This document shows, in pieces, positions 45,356 to 53,091 of a DNA stretch of 64,000 bases. This DNA comes from CAYNZP01 sp964401835. GTDB taxonomy: Bacteria > Planctomycetota > Phycisphaerae > SM23-33. The stretch covers positions 310,001 through 374,000 of the forward strand of contig CAYNZP010000001.1 of NCBI GenBank assembly GCA_964401835.1, given 5' to 3'. The notes beneath the pieces were generated by a model, which saw nothing but the letters and a program-made list of their open reading frames with translations, was not told the origin of the DNA and searched no databases. Within the stretch, counting starts at the first letter, position 1. Each line of letters starts with the position of its first letter. Both the position numbers and the translations under genes were made by a program.

Positions 45356-46639
45356 TTAACTCCCGGGAGGCGGGGGCGGTGTTTCCGAAGCGTTTTTTGG
45401 TGTTGCCTGTGGCGTATTGTACTTATTAGTTAAAACCGTTTCGAGTGGTACGGTTTTTCCAAACGCATCGTGCCAATTGACTCGGCCGGTTAACTGCATC
45501 AGGACAAATAATGTAATTATCGCTCCTATGGTTACAGTCAAGCCAGTCCTGCCTGGATAGAAAAAGGCGTAACTAAAACCAATCAAATAGATCAATTGCG
45601 CCAAACCTACATAAAGCACGGCAAACTTAACACCGCAAACCAGCCGCATATAGCTGACTACCAAAAGGCCGCTTACAGCGGAACAAATCCAAAAAGCCGC
45701 ATGGATATTCATTATGTCCACAAGGTAGGCCAACAGTATATGAAATGCAAAAAAGCCGGCTGATATGAACAAATAATGCATCGGATGAAGTTGAATCTTT
45801 TTTAATACGACTATGGTGAACAAAACTGTAAAGAAGAAAAACAAACTCACTGGGGCAAAAAGGCTCATTCTTGCTGCGATTGGCCCGGCATTCAGTCTGG
45901 CAGGCATTTCAATTCCCGCTGTCTGGGCCATTCTGACGTTGTCAAACTCCCAACTCGCCTCCACACCTTTATCACCATCTATCTCAGTTGCGGGTGCTGA
46001 GGGGCTAACACTTCCGCCGGGGTAATCAATCTCCTTGAAGTTCGTCCTGGCTGTCAGCTTGAAATCTTTTACCAATATCGGCTCTTTACCACTTCTTGAA
46101 AGTGCGTATTCCCATCTATCTCGGCCGCGTGTTTTGTAGGAAACCGCTATCCGGTGGGGGGCGTTATCGGCAGGGAGGGGAATCACTAAGATATTACCAT
46201 TGCTTGCCTTATACTTAACAGCTCTAATTTGGCCGTCAAGGGAAACCCGGAGATTTTCAAAAAAACTCGCCCCATGAGGTAATTCGAAATTGAAAAGGGC
46301 AGCCTTGCCGGTCTGGCCGGTAATCGGCGCCTGCACAGTATATTCACCCGAAAAATTAACCGTATAGGTGCTGAACCATAACAAGCCCTTATACCGATTA
46401 TGATGCTCGAACTCGACAGCTGCTTCTGTCTTGATCGGCTCGACTCGATAGCCCCTTACTGCCTGCAAATAGGGGGCCTTTTGGACCAGGCTGCTCGGCC
46501 CCCAAAGGTTATTTACCTCTTCTGCGAGAGATTTCTGAAGCTTTGATGTGCGGTACTCGAGATTACCCCCAAGAATTGCCCATGCTGCCCCAGCAGATGC
46601 GAAAATAATCGAGATCACGACAAATCTCAAAGTTGTCAT
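45356..46639 (-). CDS. CreD-like inner membrane protein
   Basis: A 427-residue membrane protein. One N-terminal helix (residues 5-23) is followed by a periplasmic beta-rich domain (about 25-270), then about six closely packed helices (about 275-395) and a Pro-rich tail (TPPPPPG). The helical part matches the CreD family: LHPMHYLFISAGFFAFHILLAYL, and LAQLIYLIGFSYAFFYPGRTGLTVTIG, ending in LTGRVNWHDA. CreD is induced by the CreBC system in enterobacteria; its biochemical role is unknown and no creBC is present here. It converges on parB with 43 bp between. Confidence 0.75.
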   Translation of the reverse strand: MTTLRFVVISIIFASAGAAWAILGGNLEYRTSKLQKSLAEEVNNLWGPSSLVQKAPYLQAVRGYRVEPIKTEAAVEFEHHNRYKGLLWFSTYTVNFSGEYTVQAPITGQTGKAALFNFELPHGASFFENLRVSLDGQIRAVKYKASNGNILVIPLPADNAPHRIAVSYKTRGRDRWEYALSRSGKEPILVKDFKLTARTNFKEIDYPGGSVSPSAPATEIDGDKGVEASWEFDNVRMAQTAGIEMPARLNAGPIAARMSLFAPVSLFFFFTVLFTIVVLKKIQLHPMHYLFISAGFFAFHILLAYLVDIMNIHAAFWICSAVSGLLVVSYMRLVCGVKFAVLYVGLAQLIYLIGFSYAFFYPGRTGLTVTIGAIITLFVLMQLTGRVNWHDAFGKTVPLETVLTNKYNTPQATPKNASETPPPPPGS

Positions 46640-46840
46640 TTTAATCCCCTTTGAAATGAAAAGTTACCTGGCCATTTTTGTTCATTGTAATTAACTACGG
46701 TCAGGCCTGGAAAATTGTTCCTGTTTTTCTTGTGCGGATTTTCCCAATAAATCTTTCTACATGCAACTTATAAAAAGTAATGTTACAAATCCCCAAAAGT
46801 ATTATCCTATCGTGCCTGACAAAGGAAACCTGGGATTAGA

Positions 46841-47710
46841 ATGAAGATAAATCTGATATCACTGACACTTGCGGCGTTGCTGACTCTCGGCTGTCAGAAA
46901 ACGCCGAAACAAAAGGATGATCCGCATCCGCGAGTGGTGAGCTTTTCCCCAGCCATGACGGAAATGATCTTCGATATGGGCCTGGGCGATCATGTAGTTG
47001 GGGTTACATCATGGGCAAAACTTCCCGAAGGCGAAACTCGCAGAGTCGTGGGCAACCGGGCTGAGGTTAACGCCGAGGCAATCCTCGCAGTCCAGCCGGA
47101 TCTGATTTTTATCCAGCAGAATCCAGGAGACTTCGACCCGGTCATACGGATAAACCCGAAAATCCAGGTCGAACGTTTTGCAGACGATAGTATCGAAGAT
47201 ATCGCCGTAAACATTGAGCGAGTAGGGCGGCTGTTGGGTGCGAAGGAACTCGGAATCGAGAAAAGCCGGCAATTCCGCTCTCAGCTGGAATCCATCAGGA
47301 ATAGCGTCGCCGGACTGGACCGGCCGAGAGTGTTTTATATAATGGGCTTTAATCGCCCAATTACTGCTGGGAAGAGGAGTTACATCAACGACTTGATCAA
47401 TTTCGCGGGCGGTATCAACGCTGCCAGCGACAAGGTCGGCTATCCCAGAATCGACGCCGAGACTGTTCTCAAGGCCAACCCGGACGTTTTGATTTGCCAG
47501 GTATGGGATGGTGGCCTGGAAGAGGCATCAAAAGAGTATTGGACGGGAAAAGATTTTGCCGATCTGCCGGCAAACAAGACAGGCCGCGTTTTCATCGTCA
47601 CCGACAGCCATTGGAGCCTTCCGTCAACAAAGGTTGTAGATATCCTGAGAAAGATGACGAAAATGATACACCCGCAATTAGCGGATGTTGAAAATATAGA
47701 AAGTAACTAG
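46841..47710 (+). CDS. btuF: Cobalamin-type ABC transporter substrate-binding lipoprotein
   Basis: A 289-residue class III periplasmic binding protein with a lipoprotein signal (LTLGC, Cys near residue 18). The N lobe RVVSFSPAMTEMIFDMGLGDHVVGVTSW with NAEAILAVQPDLIFIQ, and the C lobe ITAGKRSYINDLINFAGGINAA and WSLPSTKVVDILRKM are typical of BtuF. It catches a corrinoid or similar chelate and delivers it to the permease whose gene follows at once. The nearby cobalamin riboswitch favours B12 over siderophores. First gene of the btuFCD operon; no riboswitch is seen before it. Confidence 0.87.
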   Translation: MKINLISLTLAALLTLGCQKTPKQKDDPHPRVVSFSPAMTEMIFDMGLGDHVVGVTSWAKLPEGETRRVVGNRAEVNAEAILAVQPDLIFIQQNPGDFDPVIRINPKIQVERFADDSIEDIAVNIERVGRLLGAKELGIEKSRQFRSQLESIRNSVAGLDRPRVFYIMGFNRPITAGKRSYINDLINFAGGINAASDKVGYPRIDAETVLKANPDVLICQVWDGGLEEASKEYWTGKDFADLPANKTGRVFIVTDSHWSLPSTKVVDILRKMTKMIHPQLADVENIESN

Positions 47711-48724
47711 TTGAGAGACCCGAACCGAAAAACTCCTAAGGACGTCACGCTTAAAAAGCTCGGGCTGGCTTTGGCGGTCTTACTTGTCCTGTCCGTAGCT
47801 GTTGGGCTCGGGTGCAGCCTCTTTGGGCCTTTGGGTTTTGAGGATTTGACGATTAATGTCTGGAAGATGAGACTGCTTCGCATCGCGGCCGCTGCTGCTG
47901 TTGGTGCGGCGTTGGCATCGGGCGGCGTCGCTTTGCAGGGCTTGCTTAGAAACCCGCTGGCCGAGCCGTATATCCTGGGCATATCGAGCGGGGCGGGGGT
48001 CGGAGTTCTCTTGGGGCTGACTGCTGCCGCCAGCATTGGCCTGCCGCAATGGGCAACGACACCGACACTGGCATTTGTCGGGGCTATCGTTACATGCATG
48101 GTTGTTTACGGCATCGCCCAACGTAGCGGAAAACTCGACCCATACGTCCTTTTGCTCTCCGGCGTAATTATCAACTCCTTTAACGGAGCGATAATGCTGG
48201 CGATATTCCTGCTTACACCGCCGCGAGTGGTTATCGACTTTGTGCGTTGGGGCATGGGCGAGTTGAGCTACTCTACACCGCCGGGGCTGCTTATGCTTTG
48301 CAGTGGCTGCGTGGTTTTGGGTTGGCTTTTATTGATGTCTCGAGCTGGGGCATTTAATGCGCTTGGTTTGGGCGACGATGTAGCCAGTTCTTCCGGCGTT
48401 GCCGTGCAACGTCTTCGGATAGAGACGTTCGCCGCGGTCGGGTTAATGACAGCTGCCGCCGTCGCACTGGCCGGGCCTATCGGCTTTCTCGGCCTGATAG
48501 TGCCGCATATCTGCCGATTCATCGCCGGGCCAGACCATAGAAGGCTCGTTATCTTCAGCGCAGCCGTGGGCGCGATGTTTCTCATGCTGGCAGACACCCT
48601 CTGCCGCACGACTGGCAGCTATCTGGCCACGGGTAATATCCCGGTTGGCATTATCACAGCTGTCTCCGGCGGGCCCTTCTTTATCTATCTGCTCCGCCGC
48701 CGTAGCAGGGGGGCCTCAGAGTGA
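47711..48724 (+). CDS. btuC: FecCD/BtuC-family ABC permease
   Basis: A 337-residue permease with about ten helices. Family features: RIAAAAAVGAALASGGVALQGLLRNPLAEPYILGISSGAG, RSGKLDPYVLLLSGV, and the ATPase-coupling region GPIGFLGLIVPHICRF with PVGIITAVSGGPFFIYLL near the end. It forms the membrane channel for corrinoid import across the inner membrane. The TTG at 47711 directly abuts the btuF stop; no better start is seen in the next 20 codons, so the exact N terminus is uncertain. Its end overlaps the ATPase start by four bases. Confidence 0.87.
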   Translation: MRDPNRKTPKDVTLKKLGLALAVLLVLSVAVGLGCSLFGPLGFEDLTINVWKMRLLRIAAAAAVGAALASGGVALQGLLRNPLAEPYILGISSGAGVGVLLGLTAAASIGLPQWATTPTLAFVGAIVTCMVVYGIAQRSGKLDPYVLLLSGVIINSFNGAIMLAIFLLTPPRVVIDFVRWGMGELSYSTPPGLLMLCSGCVVLGWLLLMSRAGAFNALGLGDDVASSSGVAVQRLRIETFAAVGLMTAAAVALAGPIGFLGLIVPHICRFIAGPDHRRLVIFSAAVGAMFLMLADTLCRTTGSYLATGNIPVGIITAVSGGPFFIYLLRRRSRGASE

Positions 48725-49509
48725 GCGATTCTGCACACGTCCTGCAAGCCAAGAAGCTTTGCTTCGAATATCGCCCGAACGAGCCGGTATTGAAACAGAT
48801 TAGCTTCAATGCTCCTGCCGGTAAGTTCACATGCCTGCTCGGGCCTAACGGCTCGGGAAAGACAACACTTTTGAGGTGTCTGCTGGGCAGGCTCTTGCCG
48901 CAATCCGGAAGCATTCTTCTCGACGGCAAGGTTCTTGGCGGCTACTCACCGCGTTTGCTGGCCCAGACGCTGGCATACGTTCCGCAGCAGCCGAATTCTG
49001 CCTTTGCCTTCAACGTAAAGGAAATCATCTTGATGGGACGTTTCGCCCACACCGGCCTGCTCGGGCTGGCGGGGGAATCGGACCAGAGGGTCGCGAACCT
49101 GGCAATGGAGATGACCCAGACCCATGAGTTTTCCGAGCGAACTCTCGATGAAATTTCTGGCGGCGAGGCCCAGCGTGTGATGATCGCCCGCGCACTGGCC
49201 CAACAGCCGGCCGTCATGCTGTTAGACGAGCCGACCAGCCACTTGGACATGAAACATCAGCTTATCATCTACCGCATGATGCAACGGTTGGCGCACGACT
49301 GGAAGATGGCTGTCGTCTGCGTCAGCCACGATATTAATCTTGCAGCCAGGTTTGCAGATGAGCTTGTTTTCATTCACGATGGTGAATTAGTAGCCGCGGG
49401 CCAGCCGACAGAAGTAATCACAAGTGATATTCTCCAAAAGGTTTACGATATAGAGACAGATCTCATCCCCACCCCCAGCCAGGATGTTCCGATGGTGCGA
49501 GGCCGCTAG
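48721..49509 (+). CDS. btuD: BtuD-like ABC transporter ATPase
   Basis: A 262-residue nucleotide-binding subunit. Walker A GPNGSGKTTLLRCLLG, Q-loop YVPQQPNSAF, signature ISGGEAQRVMIARAL, Walker B VMLLDEPTSHLD and switch His in VCVSHDINLAARF are all intact. It powers uptake through the BtuC-like permease. GTG start inside the stop of the permease gene (GTGA), so translation is coupled. The last gene of the operon. The cobalamin riboswitch begins 75 bases after its stop. Confidence 0.9.
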   Translation: MSDSAHVLQAKKLCFEYRPNEPVLKQISFNAPAGKFTCLLGPNGSGKTTLLRCLLGRLLPQSGSILLDGKVLGGYSPRLLAQTLAYVPQQPNSAFAFNVKEIILMGRFAHTGLLGLAGESDQRVANLAMEMTQTHEFSERTLDEISGGEAQRVMIARALAQQPAVMLLDEPTSHLDMKHQLIIYRMMQRLAHDWKMAVVCVSHDINLAARFADELVFIHDGELVAAGQPTEVITSDILQKVYDIETDLIPTPSQDVPMVRGR

Positions 49510-49548
49510 GTGCAATTCATAATTAGTTAACTTTTTTATTTTCATTCC

Positions 49549-49576
49549 TTGACTGATTTTAAATCTGTGGTAAATT
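49549..49576 (+). promoter_or_regulatory. Promoter of the riboswitch transcript
   Basis: TTGACT (49549-49554), 16 bases, then TAAATT (49571-49576). The start would lie near 49583, right at the 5' edge of the riboswitch, so it has its own transcript separate from btuFCD. Confidence 0.6.
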
Positions 49577-49583
49577 TTCATTT

Positions 49584-49770
49584 GTTACAGGTGTCCCGAA
49601 CTGATTCGGGGCAAAAAGGGAAGGCCGTGAAACTCGGCCGCGGACGCGCCGCTGTAACCGGTGACGACCGCTGCAAAGGCCACTGACTCGATGCGTAATC
49701 GGGTTGGGAAGGCGCAGCGAAAGGATGAACCGGAAGCCAGAAGACCTGCCTGTAGCCAACCTGGTTGATC
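49584..49770 (+). ncRNA. Cobalamin (B12) riboswitch aptamer
   Basis: All landmarks of the AdoCbl family occur in order: GGGAA-GGCCGTGAAACTCGGCC, ACGCGCCGCTGTAACCGG, GCCACTG, GGGAAGGCG and the B12 box GAAGCCAGAAGACCTGCC (49733-49750). The direction is plus. It starts 75 bases after btuD and precedes a terminator hairpin. The next real gene is the PEP-CTERM protein 370 bases after the aptamer, so the riboswitch does not sit in front of the transporter. Confidence 0.95.
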
Positions 49771-49816
49771 TTCGCGAGTCAATCGGCTAACCGGGACCGA
49801 TATGAAGTTGCTGATG

Positions 49817-49853
49817 CCCCGGCGCCTCGATTTGCGAGATTCCGGGGTTTTTT
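49817..49853 (+). terminator. Terminator of the cobalamin riboswitch expression platform
   Basis: CCCCGG (49817-49822) pairs with CCGGGG (49842-49847), with an inner CTCG/CGAG stem and TTTTTTG behind. It should form when cobalamin is bound and stop transcription before the PEP-CTERM gene. Between here and 50139 nothing else is recognised except a small GGGCT/AGCCC hairpin just ahead of the ribosome-binding site. Confidence 0.85.
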
Positions 49854-50139
49854 GTTTTTGCAAGGCTTTTTGGGCCTTTGCAAAAAAGCTCGAGCCGTCG
49901 CGTGAAACGGTGTTTTGTTTTGCTCAGTTGTACTGCGATATGCTCAAAGCTCGCCCTTTCCAGGTTGCGACTGCAATCGCCTTGCGCCCGGGTTATGCGG
50001 TCAGTCTCAACGGGCAAGACAAAAAGACAGGAGGTAAAACCCGGCTTAAGAGAAAAGTATCGCTCAGGAAGTAATTGGTTTTGTGTTTTATTTTGTTTTT
50101 TGTTTAGGGCTAAAAATAAAAGCCCGGAGGAAATTTAAG

Positions 50140-50712
50140 ATGAAAAAGCTCTTATTGGTAGTGTTCGTTTTAGTAACATCGGCCTCAATCGGCTTTGGTT
50201 ACACTTTCGACCAAGTAGACATTGAGTATTGGGCAGGTAGCGGGACAAACGAAGCCCTTTGTGTTGTGGATTTTGGAAGCGGAAACAATTATGCCTACGG
50301 TTTCCGTTGGGAGACAACAGGCGCCGATGTTACAGCAGAAAATATGCTTTTAGCTCTCGATGGCGATGGAGCAAGTGGCACGCTTGATGTTCAATATCAC
50401 TATGACCCAACATGGGGTTTCGGAGTGGATGGTTTCAGCTATGATGGAAATTCCATGGCTTCAGATGGGTGGATAACAACTTATCTAGGTTATTGGAGCA
50501 GTTCCGATGGCGAAACATGGGAGCCTAGTAACTACGGAGCTGGCGGCCGTGTTCTCGCCAATGGTGATTGGGATGGTTGGAGTTACGAATTTACAGCTAA
50601 TGGCTTTAATCCAATTTATACACCATCTACCCCGGTTCCCGAGCCTGCAACACTTGGTCTGATGACAATTGCCGGCGGAATGGGGTTGCTTAAACGACGC
50701 AAAAAAGCCTAA
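50140..50712 (+). CDS. PEP-CTERM surface protein under a cobalamin riboswitch
   Basis: A 190-residue secreted protein: signal peptide (residues 1-20, cleaved near SIGFGY), an aromatic beta-rich domain (ALCVVDFGSGNNYAYGFRWE, GYWSSSDGETWEPSNYG), and a PEP-CTERM sorting signal VPEPATLGLMTIAGGMGLL followed by KRRKKA. Such tails are processed by an exosortase and leave the protein at the cell surface. The ATG at 50140 has CGGAGG nine bases upstream. It is the first gene behind the riboswitch terminator and lies next to the corrinoid importer, so a surface corrinoid-capturing role is possible, but no binding motif proves it. Confidence 0.85.
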   Translation: MKKLLLVVFVLVTSASIGFGYTFDQVDIEYWAGSGTNEALCVVDFGSGNNYAYGFRWETTGADVTAENMLLALDGDGASGTLDVQYHYDPTWGFGVDGFSYDGNSMASDGWITTYLGYWSSSDGETWEPSNYGAGGRVLANGDWDGWSYEFTANGFNPIYTPSTPVPEPATLGLMTIAGGMGLLKRRKKA

Positions 50713-50725
50713 CTGCAAAACAAAT

Positions 50726-50775
50726 GGTTGCGTGGTGGAGAACCCATGCCTCTTCGCCACGCAGCCGTTAGTTTT
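50726..50775 (+). terminator. Terminator after the PEP-CTERM gene
   Basis: GGTTGCGTGG (50726-50735) pairs with CCACGCAGCC (50757-50766) with one G-T wobble, followed by GTTAGTTTTT. It separates the PEP-CTERM gene from the prepilin-like gene, so the riboswitch probably controls the former alone. Confidence 0.75.
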
Positions 50776-50786
50776 TAAAGCGACTG

Positions 50787-51560
50787 ATGAATAAAAAGGC
50801 ATTTACATTAATCGAACTTCTTGTGGTTATTGCGATAATCTCTCTGCTAACCACAATACTGATGCCTTCTCTAAATTCGGCCAAAGAGCTAGGTCGTCAG
50901 GCTAAGTGCCTTTCTACACTTCACAATAACGGCATCGCGATGACAATGTACCATAGCGACAACGATGGGGAATTCTGGCCTATCAGATGGCTGGATACTT
51001 CGTTAGGTGCTTGGTGTTACTTTTGGGGCATCCCAACCAACCCCGTTGATCCAAAAGTTAGCCCTTTTATGCTCTATTGCGATTACAACCCGGAACAATT
51101 GCAATGCCCCTCTTTAAAATGGGGAAGTTATATTCCACAGGCTGGCGTGGACGAGCCAACCACAACCTTTGGCTACAACGGTTGGTGCCTTGACCCTCCG
51201 GGGTGGTTTAGAACAGACAGCGACGGCAACGCAATGCCAAGAAAAAGAGCCTCAGATTTACTTAATCCTAAAGACTTATTCGTTTTTTGTGATTCCGCAA
51301 TGTATTGGAGCGCTGGTGGTGGAGTGCTTATATTGCAAAATAGTACAGATATAGAACCGGTTACTGGCACCACGGTGCAAACCCCAACAACTCATTTTCG
51401 CCATTTAGGGAAAACTGAAGCACTCTGTGCGGACGGTCATGCTGAAAGCTTCGACACAGAAGGTTATGTACCACAAACCACAACCACGAAAGATGCTTTT
51501 GAAATACAACAATTAGGTTTTGTGGGAACAGAGAATTATCCTCATTATGATCAGGACTAA
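50787..51560 (+). CDS. Prepilin-like protein with H-X9-DG tail
   Basis: A 257-residue pseudopilin: leader MNKKAFTLIELLVVIAIISLL (cleavage before Phe, Glu at +5), then LMPSLNSAKELGRQAKCLSTL, a globular domain with several Cys and Trp (CLDPPGWF), and near the end HLGKTEALCADGHAESF, an exact His-nine residues-Asp-Gly motif. This is the large planctomycete DUF1559-type class of unknown function, thought to be assembled or exported by a type II secretion/type IV pilus-like system. No good ribosome-binding site. The next gene overlaps its end. Confidence 0.85.
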   Translation: MNKKAFTLIELLVVIAIISLLTTILMPSLNSAKELGRQAKCLSTLHNNGIAMTMYHSDNDGEFWPIRWLDTSLGAWCYFWGIPTNPVDPKVSPFMLYCDYNPEQLQCPSLKWGSYIPQAGVDEPTTTFGYNGWCLDPPGWFRTDSDGNAMPRKRASDLLNPKDLFVFCDSAMYWSAGGGVLILQNSTDIEPVTGTTVQTPTTHFRHLGKTEALCADGHAESFDTEGYVPQTTTTKDAFEIQQLGFVGTENYPHYDQD

Positions 51561-51933
51561 GGTATTCATCTTGTTGCTTTTGACGGCATTGGCTGGTTGC
51601 TCCAGTGAGTACAAACACAAGGAGTTGGGCAAGGACTGCCCCAAAGCTGATGAAATCCGCTCTATGATTAAAAAATTAAGAGCGGACAAAAGCGGGACGG
51701 TAATTGAAGGGATATGTCAGGACGCAGGCCTGGCCCAGCAAAGACTGGCTGCGTTGAGATTCATGCTCACGCAAATTAAACAGGCCCAAAGCATTGAACT
51801 GACCGACCTGGACAGCTTTGGCGGAAATATATACCGCGCTTCCATTACTCTTGAATTGAACGGCCGACCAAGACATATTTTCGCATTGCTTGTAGAAGCC
51901 GACAATAAGCTTCGTTGGGCTGGGCCAAATTAG
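51547..51933 (+). CDS. Small lipoprotein of unknown function
   Basis: A 128-residue precursor with a lipoprotein signal (FILLLLTALAGC, Cys near residue 17). The mature part has KDCPKADEIRSMIKKLRADKSG, a helical segment (LAQQRLAALRFMLTQIKQ) and a beta hairpin-like end (ITLELNGRPRHIFALLVEADNKLRW). No family recognised. The ATG at 51547 lies 14 bases inside the preceding gene, so it is probably translated after it; a GTG at 51520 is in frame but does not begin a signal peptide. Possibly an accessory of the pseudopilin. Confidence 0.65.
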   Translation: MIRTKVFILLLLTALAGCSSEYKHKELGKDCPKADEIRSMIKKLRADKSGTVIEGICQDAGLAQQRLAALRFMLTQIKQAQSIELTDLDSFGGNIYRASITLELNGRPRHIFALLVEADNKLRWAGPN

Positions 51934-52030
51934 CAAACGCCGTTTGGTCTGGCTTTTCGCATTCCCGTCAAAATTTTCAGCTTAAATTTGATATCCTGGA
52001 TAAACCGACATAAGATTCAGGAAAATAACA

Positions 52031-52052
52031 CGTCTGCTTCGGGGGCAAGACG
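52031..52052 (+). other. Stable hairpin in the leader of the Cys-rich gene
   Basis: CGTCTGC (52031-52037) pairs with GCAAGACG (52045-52052) with one bulged A and a loop TTCGGGG. It lies about 100 bases before the small Cys-rich gene in a 220-bp non-coding stretch. No known riboswitch class was recognised. Confidence 0.35.
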
Positions 52053-52155
52053 TAACCAGATGGCTCAGAACCAGTAATAGGGGTTTAAGGCGGTGAATTT
52101 CCTAATAAGTTCAAAGACCAACCAGAATATGTCTATAGCTTTTTCGGGGTGGAAA

Positions 52156-52377
52156 ATGCAAAAGTGTGTCTTTTACGATAGTTGTGAACTACGAAAAAAT
52201 ATCAAAAAGACCTCAAGGAAGATTTATCGGTCTCTGGAACGGAATTTCTGCAAATCATCTTACAGTGAATGTTCGAGATACATGGTTTCCAAGGCAAAGG
52301 GGCAGGCAAAGGTGCCCAGAAGTCTCCTGCCTCACGATAGAAACAGCGCCCATAAACTAATCGACAAAAATCACTAA
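52156..52377 (+). CDS. Small Cys-containing protein
   Basis: A 73-residue basic protein: MQKCVFYDSCELRKNI, then RNFCKSSYSECSRYMVSKAKGQAKVP, ending in a His/Asp/Lys tail. Four Cys in two groups (C-x5-C and C-x6-C) around a short helix suggest metal binding. The pattern FC-x6-C-(A/S)-RYMV-x-KA-x-G-x2-x-VP recalls small proteins seen in anaerobic and sediment bacteria with no known role. The ATG at 52156 has GGGG seven bases upstream; GTG (52093) and ATG (52129) further up are in frame. Confidence 0.55.
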   Translation: MQKCVFYDSCELRKNIKKTSRKIYRSLERNFCKSSYSECSRYMVSKAKGQAKVPRSLLPHDRNSAHKLIDKNH

Positions 52378-52416
52378 GCCAAAAGCTTATTATATCCAGC
52401 TAAGAGATGCTTGGGT

Positions 52417-52845
52417 TTAGATTTGCTCTGGCAAGGCCGCTACGAAGTATTTTATCTCATCCCGCACCCGGCGATAGTGAACGAGGGCTTCTTCTTCGTT
52501 CTTTGCATCCTTTGCGAGCTTGGGCGGATCGTCAAATCCCTGGTGAATTACTTTTGTCTTGCCCGGAAACACGGGACACGTCTCGTTGGCATGTCCGCAG
52601 ACGGTTATGACGCAGTCAAGCTCGACATCCCTGAATTCGTCCAGGGTCTTGCTGCGGTGATTGGAGATATCCACTCCAGCTTCTGCCATCACTTTTACTG
52701 CAAAGGGGTTCAGGCCATGGGTTTCGATACCTGCCGAGTATGCCTCGATGGTATCGCCGCAGAGATGCCTGGCCCAGCCTTCAGCCATCTGGCTTCGGCA
52801 GGAGTTACCTGTGCATAGAAAAAGAATTTTAAGCTTCCGGCTCAA
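52417..52845 (-). CDS. arsC: Arsenate reductase, low-molecular-weight phosphatase type
   Basis: A 142-residue ArsC of the thioredoxin-coupled kind. The phosphatase loop is LFLCTGNSCRSQMAEGWA (CX5R), followed by AGIETHGLNPFAVKVM and the redox Cys pair in VITVCGHANETCPVFPG; the DP-loop Asp is in FDDPP. It reduces arsenate to arsenite in the cytoplasm. TTG start with AAGGAATCGG ahead. No arsR, arsB or acr3 is next to it. It is convergent with the small Cys-rich gene. Confidence 0.92.
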   Translation of the reverse strand: MSRKLKILFLCTGNSCRSQMAEGWARHLCGDTIEAYSAGIETHGLNPFAVKVMAEAGVDISNHRSKTLDEFRDVELDCVITVCGHANETCPVFPGKTKVIHQGFDDPPKLAKDAKNEEEALVHYRRVRDEIKYFVAALPEQI

Positions 52846-53022
52846 TTTTCCGATTCCTTCCTACTCCCTACAATACAACATTTTTTATGTGGTTAAAAAG
52901 CGAATTGCAGTCGTATCATAAAATACCTGCATCGGCGGTGCCTACTGAAAATCCCGTCGGTCTTTATTTATAAGGAATTATGAATATTGAGCGAGCGGGC
53001 ATTTTGGCCTATGATTTGCGTC

Positions 53023-53038
53023 AAACGATTAAACGATT
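53023..53038. repeat. Tandem 8-bp repeat upstream of the catabolic operon
   Basis: AAACGATT occurs twice in direct succession (53023-53030, 53031-53038), 54 bases before the lsrF-like start. Directly repeated half-sites are usual for AraC-type activators, and an AraC regulator is encoded 4 kb downstream; the link is inference. Confidence 0.35.
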
Positions 53039-53091
53039 ATCCCGTACTTGTCACGAAAAAGGTTAAACCAAAATGACGAAAGGACATGGTC

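Noticed and set aside
49802..50074. 90-codon frame between the riboswitch and the PEP-CTERM gene
   Set aside because: It reads through the terminator hairpin, has no good ribosome-binding site and shows no family features.
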